DNA of 64,000 nt. It comes from Kuschelorhynchus macadamiae (Eukaryota > Arthropoda > Insecta > Coleoptera > Curculionidae). The stretch covers positions 1,578,501 to 1,642,500 of the forward strand of contig JAUTXW010000347.1 of NCBI GenBank assembly GCA_030620095.1, read 5' to 3'. Within the stretch, counting starts at the first letter, position 1, and every line of letters starts with the position of its first letter. Below the pieces are notes generated by a model. The model ran no database searches. It had not been told where the DNA came from and was given only the letters and a program-made list of their open reading frames with translations. Below are positions 1 to 10,408 of this stretch, one piece after another. A program made the position numbers and the translations under genes.

Positions 1-164
1 GTATAACCATTTATTTGAATTTGATTTTCAGGAACTTCAACTGTTAGCCATGTTTCTGAAATTCCAAGAATATCGTAGTTTTCTTGTGTAACAAGTGATT
101 TAATTTCTGCTAAATGGGGAATTAAAGAACGTACATTTAAAAAAGCAATGTGCAGTGATTTCAT
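1..164 (-). pseudogene. LINE ORF2 start, apurinic-type endonuclease (cut by window edge)
   Basis: Read on the minus strand, an ATG at 162-164 opens a frame that runs off the left edge. It shows the N-terminus of a LINE endonuclease: a LNVRSL segment (the conserved Asn of the nuclease fold) and then ILGISETWL, whose Glu binds the catalytic metal. The enzyme nicks target DNA for target-primed reverse transcription in the nucleus. ORF1 of the same element lies just upstream (309-906), so both belong to one element that continues outside the window. The visible part has no lesion, but ORF1 is broken, so the element is probably dead. The clade (CR1/Jockey-like) is a guess. Confidence 0.75.
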
Positions 165-308
165 TCCGCGACCTAAAATAAATATTTCTACTACAAAAAA
201 AAAAAATTCTTCTATACTATCTTAAGTAAAAATAATATAGATATAGAATACAAAAATATACTAAATACCACTCGAAATACCAAATGTCTTTTGTCCTCCG
301 GTTGTCAT

Positions 309-906
309 TTACTCTTTGCCATACTTGATAACATCATCCTCCGTTTTCAGTACCGCCTTATTTCCATTTATATTTGCAAATATTTTCCCCTCCATCGTCC
401 AGACCTTATCTCTGCCAATTCTATCCTTCGCCAACACAAACAAATTTTACCTACGCATCATAAGCTCCTCCACAATTACTAACTTGGTATTTTTTAGCTT
501 CCTTTTATTAAAGAATATAAGGTTTCTTTGACTGAAAGATGAAAACTGAATAACAATTGGCCTCGGCTTAGAGGATCTGGCATTGTGTCTTTTACCAACA
601 CGATAGCAACGCTCAATATTAATATTAGGGGTATTAAATTTCTCTTCTATGAGTTTCGAACCTCTAGTTTTTAGGTCAACGTCATCCTCCGAAAGCCCAT
701 ACAGCCTGAGTTGAGTCAGCTTTGCGCCTTGTTCCAGTTGATCCATTTTGAGATAAAGTTCATCTTTTTCAATTTGAACGTTTTTCAACTGCACTTCGCA
801 GCGAGTCCAAAAAATTGCTTTCGTTTAATATTTCACTTACAATTTTTTGCGAAGCTCCCTTAATAATAGAGAGCAATTCGGTTTTTTGCCTCTCGGTAAA
901 TACCAT
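309..906 (-). pseudogene. LINE ORF1 (L1-type RNA-binding protein), broken
   Basis: Minus-strand frame from an ATG at 904-906 to a stop at 309-311, about 199 codons. A short coiled-coil-like N-terminal part is followed by a central domain with an RVGK motif and a KPRPIVIQFSS segment, then a C-terminal VWTMEGKIF segment. That order is usual for ORF1 proteins that coat LINE RNA. A frameshift near 790 separates the first 40 residues from the rest. An in-frame TAA near 429 (probably from a Lys codon) cuts off the last 40. About 145 bases separate it from ORF2. Family assignment rests on motif recognition only. Confidence 0.65.
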
Positions 907-1070
907 TGTAGGTAATACTGCTATCAATAGAATGTATTAATTTCTAAGTGTATTATTCTCTAGGAGCTGGGTTTGAAGATTCGAAGAGAAACTGAACCTT
1001 TACCAAATTTGGTTTTGATACATCAAATACTTTAAAAGTTACGGCCTGTCTAATAGATTCGTTGACACCC

Positions 1071-1105
<35 letters not shown>

Positions 1106-2017
1106 CTAATTCCCAAATTATTATATTTTACACCACAGAGCCATCTGAAAAAATCAAAGACACGAAACAATAAAATGCCCTTATCCCTTCGCAATCACAT
1201 ATCCACTCACATAAATCGTATATATTTTTACTAAAATAACGATTTACTTTTTTGTTTTTGTCTTTACTTGTCTTACTAAACCACTGTGGCTACCGTTATT
1301 TAAAACATTAATGTTTTCAATTAATTTAAACCACAAAATCAACAAACAATTCTTGAAAATAAAATAACTTCTATAAAAATACGCAATCGTAACCACAACC
1401 TATTACACGATTCACATTGAACGCATCAACTGACAAAAATGTTTAAGTTTTCTCGGCGCGGCTGTTGACCCAAAATTTACCAACGTAAGCCTACATTACC
1501 TATACGAATTCAATCGGGAACACTCGGGAAAAACTCGCCTCCGTTTATAACCACGAGGTCATCGCGGGCCGCCAGCGTCGTGGTCCAAGGAAACGAAACC
1601 TTCGGAGATCGCTGTGCGAGGCATTGATAGTGCGACTGCCGCGAAATCAACATGAACATTCAACGAGTTTACACGCTTAGAATAATAGAAGGAATTTTCA
1701 AATTTAAAAGAAATTAAAAAAATATAAATTATTTATTATTTTCTGTTTGGAAATATTTATTGAGGGGTCATTGACCATATGACCTAATGGAGGAGCCGCC
1801 AGTGGAATACAGTTTGACAAAATGGTTTTTTAAATCAGACTGGTAATTTGGTCAAAAAGACTAAGTTTGTACTATCTATTATTTTGTCAAATATAAATCA
1901 ACGTAGAGAACAAGAAGCTCCTTTAACAGCCAACCAGCATTCGGGTGACTTGATATAATAATAAAAAATAGTAACAATGCTAAAAATAATAACAATAATA
2001 AAAACCAAAAAAACTGT
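907..2017. other. Non-coding stretch, possibly the 5' region of the LINE
   Basis: No convincing gene. It contains a 30-bp (TA)n run at 1073-1102. A stretch at about 1445-1640 is clearly GC-richer than its surroundings, with CpG-containing words such as TCGGCGCGGC. It lies upstream of LINE ORF1 and could be the 5' UTR or promoter of that element, but I see no defined end. The rest is AT-rich and featureless. Confidence 0.4.
1073..1102. repeat. (TA)15 microsatellite
   Basis: Uninterrupted TA dinucleotide run of about 30 bp. Confidence 0.95.
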
Positions 2018-2230
2018 GTGTATAAAACAGGAGGAAAAACGGAGAAGAATAAGTACACCGCACTTCTTTACCAATTTGGCAAACAGTATCCGGGATATTC
2101 AGTCCAAGTGATTATTCTCACTGTGAGGTATTTGGAAAGACTTTGCTGCTCTGAAAATTGGGATCTATACCAGCATGTCAGCACAATGCTGAAATACTTG
2201 CAGGCACGACACTTCCACGCATACTAACCA
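2018..2230 (+). pseudogene. Degenerate non-LTR reverse transcriptase C-terminal fragment
   Basis: A 69-codon frame with a KYTALLYQF and YPGYSVQVI pattern recalls the C-terminal segment of some insect retrotransposon polyproteins, where a YPGY/YPNY motif precedes a conserved hydrophobic run. It ends in ARHFHAY and TAA, followed by a short GC-richer tail up to about 2300. There is no usable start codon context and no neighbouring reverse transcriptase domain, so this is at best a 5'-truncated relic. The call is weak. Confidence 0.3.
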
Positions 2231-2439
2231 TGCGCTCGCAGGGAGTAGATAAAAAAAAGTCCCTGCGCACGGCTGGTGAGTATCGGAGACTGGTTCGCCT
2301 ATCAGAATTTTTTTGTGAGATAATAATAATAATAATTTACATATTTTTTCAATCGGAATTTAAGTAACTGAAATGGAAAAATTATTTATATTTTAACCGG
2401 AGATATATACTGTTTAACCGGAGCCGAAATTTAACGTGT

Positions 2440-2980
2440 TACTCGCTGCAAACACTCATATCTCATCTGAAATGAACTGGTAAAATTTTGGTACGAAGCT
2501 GAGATGGCCGAGCAAAATTATTAAAATATTTAAAAATTCAGCCTGAAAAACTACTAGACTGGTTTCTAATTGTGTGCCATAACTAATTGTGGTATAGAGA
2601 TGAGGTACTAATTCAAGATGGCGGAACAAAATGGTGGATAAATAAAATTTTTTATATTCCGAAAATAATCACTCTCACGTTTTAAGGTCCCTAGATGCAA
2701 AAAATACATTTTTTTATTCCGTTAGTCCGTCTGTCGGTTTGTCTGTCTTGTCAATTCGCGGCATAGCTTAAAAACGACTCATCAGATTGGCTTCAAATTT
2801 TAGTCATAAATTAAGGGTCATATGGAGATGACCTGGTAATATTTAATTAAATATCAAATATTCCGGAACAAAATGGCAGCCAAATAAAATTTTTAAAAAA
2901 TCAATGTAAAATCTTGTTCAAATGGTTTTACATTTTCTAGAAAAAATAAATGTGATAATATGGATAAACCAGTAAGAATT
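2440..2980. repeat. ABC repeat copy 1 (left part)
   Basis: Non-coding repeat recognised by recurring phrases seen at many places in this window: AAAATGGCGG or its complement, GGTAAAATTTTGGTACGAA, and a CTGTCTGTC-rich stretch (2725-2755). It is interrupted at about 2981 by the DUF7869 transposon and resumes at about 13440 (CATAGGTAGAAAG). Confidence 0.75.
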
Positions 2981-3294
2981 GAGGCGTTAAGAGCCAGAGT
3001 GGACCATCCCACAAAAATCTAAAATATTAGGTAAACCTTGTTTTGTGTAGTTTATGGCCATTTTTTGGTGCCAGAACGGACCAGCTGAGCTTGAAGCATA
3101 TTGTCACAGATGGCAGCACTTACTAGGTTAGTCCAGTTGCACTAATTTAATTACAACTGGACGCCATATTGGACCATGTGGCTTGGTCCGCTTTGGCGTT
3201 CTGTTAAACTGTTGTTTACTGTCGTTTGGTTCGGTAGTAGATCTAAACTAATCTAAACTTTGTTGCCAGATATTAGTGAATTACGCTTTAAATA

Positions 3295-4743
3295 ATGGCT
3301 TCAGTCAGTTACTTAGGTAGCATTACGGACCAGGAAAATCAGGAAATAGAAGGTAATGTTAATTCGTCCATAGATTTATGTTATTCGCCTTTTCACAAAG
3401 TTTTAACCTAACTTTTAGGCCAAAAATCAAGTAGTGAAAGGGAACCTTCTGTTTTTGAAGACAATGGAAGCTCCGATGAATTTGCGCCACCAGATTCAGG
3501 TTCAGAGAGTAGTTCTAGTATTGAAGAGCACGTGCAAGAACCTACGTTAGAAGAAAAAAAGCAAAAAACGAGAAAGCGTCAAAGAAATGAGAGTGAATGG
3601 AAGAAAAATAAACGGAAGTTTCTTCGTGCTAGTGGTAAGGAGTACATTAATGTAAATGGAAGCACTGTGCCATCCAAAATATTTTCTCCGGCTGAATCGT
3701 GCTGCAAATTAGAATGCCATAAGTCATTTAGTTTTGAAATGCAGACACAACTTAACAATAAATTTTATGAGCTGGCCAATTTTGACCTTCAAAACGCATA
3801 TATATTTTCCCAAGTTAAAGTTAGACCTGTTGCCCGTCATTATTCGCAGAATAATGGTACCCCTAGCAAAAAATCTAAAAATCTAACACGAGAATATTAT
3901 TTACCTAATAATCAGGGGCATGATAGGAAGATTTGTAAAAGTTTATTTAAAAAGATTCTTGATGTGTCAGACGGTAAACTTGATAGAACTCTTAAGAATA
4001 AACCTAATTTAGTATTCCAAGTAGATCAACGTGGGAAGCACCCTCCAGCAAACAAAACCTCAGTTGAAAGGGTGGATGGGGTTTGCCGATTTATTGAAAA
4101 ATTTCCCACTTATATTTCGCATTACTCAAGACACAAGAGTGAGAGAAATTATCTTGGTCCAGATTTGAATATTCGAATTCTTTATAACGAGTACAAGAAA
4201 AATATTACAAATCCGCTTTCAGAATATAAGTTTCGTGATATATTTAATACGAAATTTGATTTACACTTTCATCCACCCATAGTAGACTCATGTAAAACAT
4301 GCGATTCGTTAGAGAATAAAATAAAATTTGAAGGTGACCCACAAAAATGTCAAGAATTAAAATTTAACCTTGAACTTCACCAACGCAAAGCCAAGCAACT
4401 TACAGACGCCATGGATCTAGATTCAAAACTTTTAACGGAAGATGGCGTTAGGGTCATCGCTTTTGATTTAATGAAAACACTGCCTACACCTGTCATCTCT
4501 ACCGGAATAACCTATTATAAAAGACAGTTATGGACTTACTGTCTTGGAGTCCATAACTTGCAGACTAATCAAGCCACCATGTTTGTGTGGGATGAATCTG
4601 TTGCATCTCGGAGAGCACAAGAAATTGGTTCCTGCCTTATATACTACATTAAAAATTTTGTGAGAACGAAAAAAATTATAATGTATTCTGATGGATGTGG
4701 TGGTCAGAATAGGAACATTAAAATGACATTAATTTGTAATTAT
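3295..4743 (+). pseudogene. DUF7869-type transposase-like gene, 5' part (split by DIRS)
   Basis: Exon 1 (3295-3352) starts at ATG with MASVSYLG. A 66-bp GT-AG intron (3353-3418) joins in phase to exon 2 (3419 onward). Exon 2 begins with an acidic, serine-rich segment followed by a basic segment (KKQKTRKRQR). Next come a Cys cluster (CCKLECHKSF), a DQRGKH motif, a FPTYISHYSR motif and a CKTCDSL pair that may bind zinc. The conserved core is AFDLMKTLPTP and then YSDGCGGQNRN. The reading frame is open to 4743, where a DIRS element begins; the frame continues after it at 12408. Before the insertion it was probably a protein of about 670 residues. This family is known as uncharacterised, multi-copy insect proteins; a transposase role is inferred. 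Confidence 0.75.
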
Positions 4744-4857
4744 CCTTTGCTCATATTCCGAACATTTTTGCTTACATTGTAGTTATATTTGACATGACTC
4801 ACATGTTTAAAGAAAGAAAATTATTTCTTTCTTATCACCTAATATGTGTCACCCTTG

Positions 4858-5081
4858 AATTATATGGCCACTTCCGATGAATCATTTAGAATTAAGCATT
4901 GTATTTCCAATTACTCATTCATTCTTGCTATTTCAGCACTATTTTTATATAAATACAGGAGAATGAGTAACCATCTTTAGTCATTAAGTAGCTCTAGATC
5001 GGTCAACATTCATTGTAATTTCGTGTTTTAAATAAAAATAAAGTTTTTGAAAATACAAGTTACAAGTTTGAATATAAAATT
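4858..5081 (+). repeat. 5' LTR of gypsy element
   Basis: 224 bp, starting AATTATATGG and ending ATAAAATT. It contains a TATATAAA box (about 4946-4953), a likely start region, and AATAAA signals near its end (about 5030). Confidence 0.92.
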
Positions 5082-5098
5082 GGCGCAGTCGGTAGGAT
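5081..5098 (+). promoter_or_regulatory. Primer-binding site, tRNA-Ser type
   Basis: TGGCGCAGTCGGTAGGAT directly abuts, and overlaps by one base, the 5' LTR. This word is the usual primer site of the gypsy/17.6/297 group, where tRNA-Ser primes minus-strand DNA. Confidence 0.9.
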
Positions 5099-5631
5099 TC
5101 CTTTTCGGAGTGCGAAAAAAAGGTTGTCCTGAAATCGGAGTGTAACAACGTTTCATCTCCATAAGGATTATCAGTGCTGCATCTTTCTGTTTCAACAGTT
5201 AAGAAAAGGATCAGGAACATCTACGACCGAACTAGGCACTTGTAACTCCTGGTACATCGATTATTGGTACGCCATTCGAGAAGCCAGTAAGGACGATTTG
5301 GCCTGTGCTAGCGTCCAAGACAAGCGGTAGCCAACCTGAACAGTTCATCTCTTCAGCAAAGCATCGTTTGATACAGGACCAAGACTTGGGACACATTGTA
5401 AGATATTCACTTACTTCCCTTATAGTTGAGATCCCTGTTAATTAAGTTTTGAAATTTTTGAAGAAAGAATTTTTTTTGAACAAAGAAAAATTTTTTTTGT
5501 GTGAAGAAAGAAAAGTGAATAATTGAATTAAAACAATTGTATTGAACAATTATTTGAATAACTTTACTAATTATTTTAGTTGTAAAGAAAACAAATGTTA
5601 ACGCAGTTAACAGTAGTTAAGTACATATTTA

Positions 5632-6945
5632 ATGGGTAAATTTAAGAATTGTAGTAAAGACATTACTTATCCTAAAACATTTCGAAGAAATAGTTTAGAA
5701 AATCCTTCTACAAGTAGATTATTACAAAGTAGTTTTGAAAATCAATCTGCAAGTGTATTAACAGAACTTTATTCAGACATTAATTTAGAAAATATTTTTA
5801 ACCCTAGTATAAGTGTAGATACTAACATTAATAAGATGGCAGACGCTTTGAGAAGTACTGTTTCACTCTTAAAAACTTTCGATGGTACCCCATCAAGTCT
5901 TGAATCTTTTATTAATCAAATAGATACTTTTTATACAAGATATTTTAATACTGATACTTTCCAACAAGAATTTGTAATTTTGGCAATTAAATCAAAAATT
6001 ATAGGATCAGCCGAAGATTTTCTTTTAACTAGACCAGATCTTAATACTTGGCCAGAAATAAAAATCTCATTAAAACAAAAATTTAGTGATCCAATAACAA
6101 GAGCTAATTTACAACAACAATTAATATTCTTTTCAAGAAAAGGCGAATCAACTTTAGATTATATACAAAAACTCAAAGCCTTAGTCACCAAAATAATTAC
6201 GAAAACTTGTACAGAAATAAGTAATATTGAAGCTAGAAATATAATTATAGCACAAAATGAATTAACAGCAACTCAAAATCTTCTTGCAAATATTTCAAGC
6301 GAATTAAGAACTTTACTAATCGTTCAAAATCCCCAAAATCTAGACCATGCAATCGATATTGTAACCAATTATGAAATCTTAACTAGTCAAAATAATTTTA
6401 AAAATAATTATTTGCAAAATAGTAGATCAAATAATTTACTTAGCAATCAGAAAACGCCACCAATAAATAATATTAATAAATTTTTGGTAAATAGATCGAA
6501 TAATTTTCCAAATTCATCTTTTAAACCAAAACCACCAAATCAATTTTTCAATCGAGTACAAAATCAAACATTTAATCAAAAAGGCAATCAATATCCTAAA
6601 CAACAATACCCACAACCAATATCAGGTGTGAGTGTACAAAAAACAATGCCACCATTAAGACAACAACAACAAACTTTTGCCAGACAGCAACCACAACAAC
6701 AACAAACTTTCTATAGACAACAACCCCAACAACAACATCACCCGAAATTTACATTCCAAGAATTAACACATTTAGAAAATAATGAATCCAATAATGACGA
6801 GTTATATAATGAAGAAAACCCCGAATTTGACAATTATGATCAAGATTATCAAAATTTTGATGAAACATGTGAATTAGATAATGAGAATTTAGTCGAGCAA
6901 ATAGAAAATTTTCATCTATCAGCCTCGGACGAAAACCTTGCTTAA
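5632..6945 (+). CDS. Gypsy-type Gag (intact)
   Basis: A 437-codon frame begins ATGGGTAAATTT after a leader of about 550 bases. A low-complexity N-terminal segment precedes a retrotransposon Gag capsid-like region (about residues 68-260) with FDGTPSSLESFINQ near its start. Gag proteins of the 17.6/297 group look alike and also lack a zinc knuckle. Residues about 265-370 are rich in Asn and Gln with FxRQQPQQQQ repeats, and the C-terminus is acidic. Gag packages the element RNA in cytoplasmic particles. The frame is intact although the rest of the polyprotein is missing, so Gag could still be made. A protease fragment follows in the -1 frame. Confidence 0.85.
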   Translation: MGKFKNCSKDITYPKTFRRNSLENPSTSRLLQSSFENQSASVLTELYSDINLENIFNPSISVDTNINKMADALRSTVSLLKTFDGTPSSLESFINQIDTFYTRYFNTDTFQQEFVILAIKSKIIGSAEDFLLTRPDLNTWPEIKISLKQKFSDPITRANLQQQLIFFSRKGESTLDYIQKLKALVTKIITKTCTEISNIEARNIIIAQNELTATQNLLANISSELRTLLIVQNPQNLDHAIDIVTNYEILTSQNNFKNNYLQNSRSNNLLSNQKTPPINNINKFLVNRSNNFPNSSFKPKPPNQFFNRVQNQTFNQKGNQYPKQQYPQPISGVSVQKTMPPLRQQQQTFARQQPQQQQTFYRQQPQQQHHPKFTFQELTHLENNESNNDELYNEENPEFDNYDQDYQNFDETCELDNENLVEQIENFHLSASDENLA

Positions 6946-7178
6946 CCTTAAACAGTTTTCAAGTAAATAAATTACCCTATGTAGAAATACCGAATTATAA
7001 TATTCGACTATTAATTGATACAGGTTCTCATGCATCCCTACTTAGACCCTCTTTAGCAGAAACATATTTTCCCGAATGTATTAAACCTTATGTAAGCACA
7101 CTTCAAACTTGTGAAAATGTAAAAGTGGACATAAAATTAGAATCTCTCGAAAATCAACCCCGATTTTCTCAAACTTAA
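6924..7178 (+). pseudogene. Gypsy Pol remnant: aspartic protease only
   Basis: This frame overlaps the end of gag in the -1 frame, as pol does in this group. It contains the aspartic protease active-site motif LLIDTGSHASLL and ends at TAA 7176-7178, ten bases before the 3' LTR. Everything downstream of protease has been deleted, so the copy could move only with help in trans. Confidence 0.8.
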
Positions 7179-7187
7179 GGAGGGAGG

Positions 7188-7411
7188 AATTATATGGCCA
7201 CTTCCGATGAATCATTTAGAATTAAGCATTGTATTTCCAATTACTCATTCATTCTTGCTATTTCAGCACTATGTTTATATAAATACAGGAGAATGAGTAA
7301 CCATCTTTAGTCATTAAGTAGCTCTAGATCGGTCAACATTCATTGTAATTTCGTGTTTTAAATAAAAATAAAGTTTTTAAAAATACAAGTTACAAGTTTG
7401 AATATAAAATT
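7188..7411 (+). repeat. 3' LTR of gypsy element
   Basis: 224 bp, matching the 5' LTR except for two substitutions (in the TATA-upstream T run and just before the 3' end). A polypurine tract sits immediately upstream at 7177-7187. Confidence 0.92.
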
Positions 7412-7415
7412 CTTG

Positions 7416-7466
7416 CCCGAATTCAGGTATATTTTGTTTACATGATTCATTATATTGTGTTGTGCG
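7416..7466. repeat. Inner part of the DIRS left inverted terminal repeat
   Basis: Continues the left ITR (4749-4857) after the gypsy insertion. It is the reverse complement of the right ITR around 12198-12250 (CCCGAATTCAGGTATATTTT). The outer left ITR lacks a few bases present on the right. Confidence 0.85.
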
Positions 7467-7533
7467 ATAGACTCCACTTCGTTCTTAATATTAATTAAAA
7501 TAATAGAAAAATTAAGTAATTTCGCCTTAATTA

Positions 7534-7849
7534 TGCCAAAAAGAAATAATAGTGAAGTGTCCGATAGTGAGTGTATGACGAAAAAGCGTCGGAAATTCGT
7601 AAAACATTAGGAGATAACCATTCATTATTAAATCTTTTTGGGGTGGATCCTCAAGAAAAAACCAACAAAAATGGGGTGTTACTGGATGGTATTGCTAATA
7701 GATGGACTCATATTATAACAAAGGGTCTAGATGACGAGGAGAGACAAAGGCTTTTAGATTTGTATCCGCCTGCCAGCAACTGTGAGGTGTTAGTCCCTCC
7801 AATTTTAAATGAAGAAATTGCGGTAGCCTTGAAAGATAAATTTAGGTAG
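7534..7849 (+). pseudogene. DIRS ORF1, N-terminal fragment
   Basis: A plausible start at ATG 7534 gives MPKRNNSEVSDSE, a basic then acidic start as in many DIRS ORF1 proteins. A one-base frameshift near 7571 moves into the frame containing NLFGVDPQEKT and ends in KDKFR at 7846 with a TAG. The next DIRS coding block begins near 8024. The gap 7846-8024 starts GTAGG and ends TTTTAG like an intron, but the codon phases do not join, so either the splice sites lie elsewhere or the gap has decayed. Confidence 0.55.
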
Positions 7850-8023
7850 GATATTTTAATTTATTTTTTGCCAAGGGCATTCTTCTGAATGGCCCACTGA
7901 ATCTTTATGATTCCTATTTTTTGGCATTTTTTACTGTAAAAATAAGGCATTTAGATAAATGGCCGCCAAAATCTTTATGATTATTTATTAAAACTTTATC
8001 GAGTCTTATTAACCCATGTTTTA

Positions 8024-8859
8024 GATGGGGAAGTAGTGCCGAATTTAATAACTACTGAGGCACAAGTTCATGCAAGTACACCCCAGCAAAAGTTAAACTT
8101 GGTAATTGACTCGCAGGATTCTGAATTGGAAATTTTACCAGAAAATCCGCAGTGTTTAAATAATAAAATACGGGAAGACAAATTTTTGCAAAAGCTCCAA
8201 ACAGAAATTTCTTCCGGACTTATGGCATTATATGCCCCAATTAGTAAGCTAGTACAACAAAAAGAACCACCTACAACAACTTTGGAGAATTTAGCAGATT
8301 CGGCAAAGATTTTTTCTGATTGTTTTCACCAAATATCTCGCCATAGAAGGTTTTTATTAAGTTCTTTAAATCCCCAGTTTAAAAAGTGCTTGGAGAGCCA
8401 GGAAATAAATAAATTCTTATATGGCGAGAATTTGACCGAAAAGGTTAAACAGTTTCAAGCTACAAAAACTACACTGTCCCAAGTGATGGCTGTTGTAAAA
8501 CCAAAATATGGTGGAAAAATTTTATATTTTGTAAATAACTGGAAACACTTAACTACCAACAATGTAATTTTAAGTTGGGTACAAGGTTATGAAATACCCT
8601 TTTCAGTTTTTCCAGTTCAAAATAGAACTCCAAGGGTTTCTATTAATAAGAAAGAGCAAAATTTATATGATACAGCCATTAAGGACCTTTTAGAAAAGGG
8701 AGCAATTAGTAGTTGTAGGCACAGTCAAGGTGAATTTGTATCTTCTTACTTTTTAGTTCCAAAGTCAGAGGGAGGTTTTAGATTTGTTTTAAATTTAAAA
8801 AAACTTAATTTGTTTATCAATGCACCGCACTTTAAGTTAGAAGATTATAGAATGGTTCC
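8024..8859 (+). pseudogene. DIRS gag-like region and start of reverse transcriptase
   Basis: An open frame carries the DIRS motif QISRHRRFLLSSLNP (gag-like C-terminus), a LYGENLTEKVK segment and VILSWVQGYEIPF. The first reverse transcriptase blocks follow: EKGAIS, SYFLVPKSEGGFR and FVLNLKKLN. The frame breaks at 8860, where a retroposon has inserted directly after EDYR, and continues in the expected protein order at 9421-9430. Gag-like and RT parts appear to lie in one frame here. Confidence 0.8.
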
Positions 8860-9420
8860 TCAGTCTTCCGGTTCGTCTCGTCGAATGCAGACCTCTGTGT
8901 TGTTAACATAAGTGGTGCCACGTGTTCGGTTTTGCTGCTTTATTTCGGGGGGAAACGGGAGACTCAACCGCTCAGGTGGAAACTTACGACCCCGCTAGAA
9001 AGGGAGCATACGCTGTGAACGTGTGAGGCCTAGTTGTTCCTGCATTCTATCCCGTTCGTCTGCCGCAGTTCTACATAGAATATTAGCGTAACGGCCGCTA
9101 CGTGGCGGGAGTGGGAGGGGTAAGGGGATAGCTTGAAAGAAAGGGTCATCTCGTGATATCAGTAGTACTCTCAAGGGGCACCTAGTGGAATAGATGCATT
9201 TCAAAAATTTAAAGAGGAATTATTAAAGTATTTGAAAAATTCGGGGTATTCGGGAGCCTAGAGCTTCCGGATATCCTACCGATAACGCCTCCAAACGGGA
9301 CCAAGGTGCTGGGTCGACTTCGAGGGTCGCCGATTTAACGACTCTGAGCCCCGGACGGAGGGCAAACTGCCTCGTTTAAGTCCTGTTATGTAACAGGCTA
9401 AACAGGAATGAAGAAGAAGA
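8860..9420 (+). mobile_element. GAA-tailed short retroposon (SINE-like or truncated LINE)
   Basis: A 561-bp insertion in the DIRS reverse transcriptase, flanked by a 10-bp target duplication, AGAAYGGTTC (8850-8859 and 9421-9430, one mismatch). It ends in a GAAGAAGAAGAAG tail, the sign of a non-LTR-mobilised sequence. It is much more GC-rich than its host. I see no open frame of note and no convincing tRNA A/B box pair; GGTTCGTCTCG near the start only loosely resembles a B box. Near the 3' end TCCTGTTATGTAACAGG can form a hairpin just before the tail, a possible LINE-recognised 3' structure. Confidence 0.7.
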
Positions 9421-9430
9421 AGAACGGTTC

Positions 9431-10408
9431 TTAAATTAATATCTAAAAATTGCTTTATGGCAAAAATAGACCTGAAGGATGCCTATTTTTCAGTACCAAT
9501 ACATGAAGAATACCAAAAATTTTTAAGGTTTAAGTACAATAATACTTTGTACGAATTTAATGTACTTCCTTTCGGTTTAAATATTGCTCCATTTATTTTT
9601 ACGAATTTATTAAAACCAATTTTTCACCATTTAAGGTCACAGGGCTTTGTATCTATATATTATTTAGATGATATTTTACTGATAGGCTTTACAATAAATT
9701 TAGAAAAAAGTGTTTTAACACCAACACAAAAGATACAGTTTCTTGGTTTTTCGTTTGATTCAACAAATTTGACATTTTCAGTACCCCAAAAGAAAAAAGA
9801 TAATATTTTAAATAATATAACAAAAATTATGAACAAAAAATATTGTAAAATAAAGGAATTTGCTTCTTTAATAGGCCAGTTAGTCGCAATTTGCCCAGCC
9901 GTAAAATATAGTTGGTTATATATTAAACATTTCGAAAAAGAAAAATGGATAGCTTTGTTAAAAGAAAACGATAATTATAATAAAAAGATGATTATTTCTG
10001 ACTACTTAAAAAGCGATTTTTTTTGGTGGCTTAATAATTTACAATCCAGTCAACAAAATATAAAAGAAAGTGATTATATGTTAGAAATTTTTACGGACGC
10101 TTCGCCTACCGGTTGGGGCTCCTATTGTAAAAATAAAAGTACTCATGGTTTTTGGAACTCAGACCAACAACTTTGTCATATTAACTATTTGGAATTAATG
10201 GCGGCTTACTGTGGGTTAAAATCTTTTTCTAAAAACTTAAAAAATTGTAAAATTTTACTAAGAATTGACAATAAAACAGCAATTTCTTGTATCAATAAAA
10301 TGGGGAGTGTGCAATATGAACATTTAAATAATATTTGTCGAAATATATGGCAATGGTGCGAAATTAGAAACATCTTTATATTATCAAGAATCTCGATGTT
10401 TGAAAACT
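9431..10408 (+). pseudogene. DIRS reverse transcriptase and RNase H
   Basis: Continues the RT after the retroposon: FMAKIDLKDAYFSVPI (motif A), FNVLPFGLNIAPF (motif B), then YLDDILL (9661-9681, the catalytic YxDD). About 25 residues normally found between YxDD and the downstream LEKSVLTPTQKIQFLGF motif are missing, an in-frame deletion. RNase H follows with IFTDASPTGWG (Asp), a HINYLELMA Glu and LRIDNKTA (Asp). The frame shifts near 10400 into the next block. The enzyme would copy element RNA and degrade the template. Confidence 0.88.

Larger units (their letters stand above)
4858..7411 (+). mobile_element. Ty3/gypsy (17.6/297-type) element, internally deleted, nested in DIRS
   Basis: Two direct LTRs of 224 bp (4858-5081 and 7188-7411) differ at only two positions I can see. 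A 4-bp target duplication CTTG flanks the element (4854-4857 and 7412-7415). The intact target is readable in the opposite DIRS ITR (GTCACCCTTGCCCG on the reverse strand). A primer-binding site complementary to tRNA-Ser follows the 5' LTR, and a purine tract (AAGGAGGGAGG) precedes the 3' LTR. The interior is only about 2.1 kb: gag and the start of protease. Reverse transcriptase, RNase H, integrase and env are absent, so the copy is non-autonomous. The near-identical LTRs mean a recent insertion. Confidence 0.93.

Noticed and set aside
2981..2987. GAGGCGT at the left of DUF7869 copy 1 as proof of a shared TIR
   Set aside because: The right end of copy 1 does not end in the complement; kept only as a hint for the left border.
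7846..8024. Possible intron in the DIRS ORF1 (GTAGG...TTTTAG)
   Set aside because: With these borders the upstream and downstream codon phases do not join, and splicing leads to a stop; not annotated as an intron.
8995..9204. 69-codon minus-strand frame
   Set aside because: It lies inside the GAA-tailed retroposon and has no recognisable domain.
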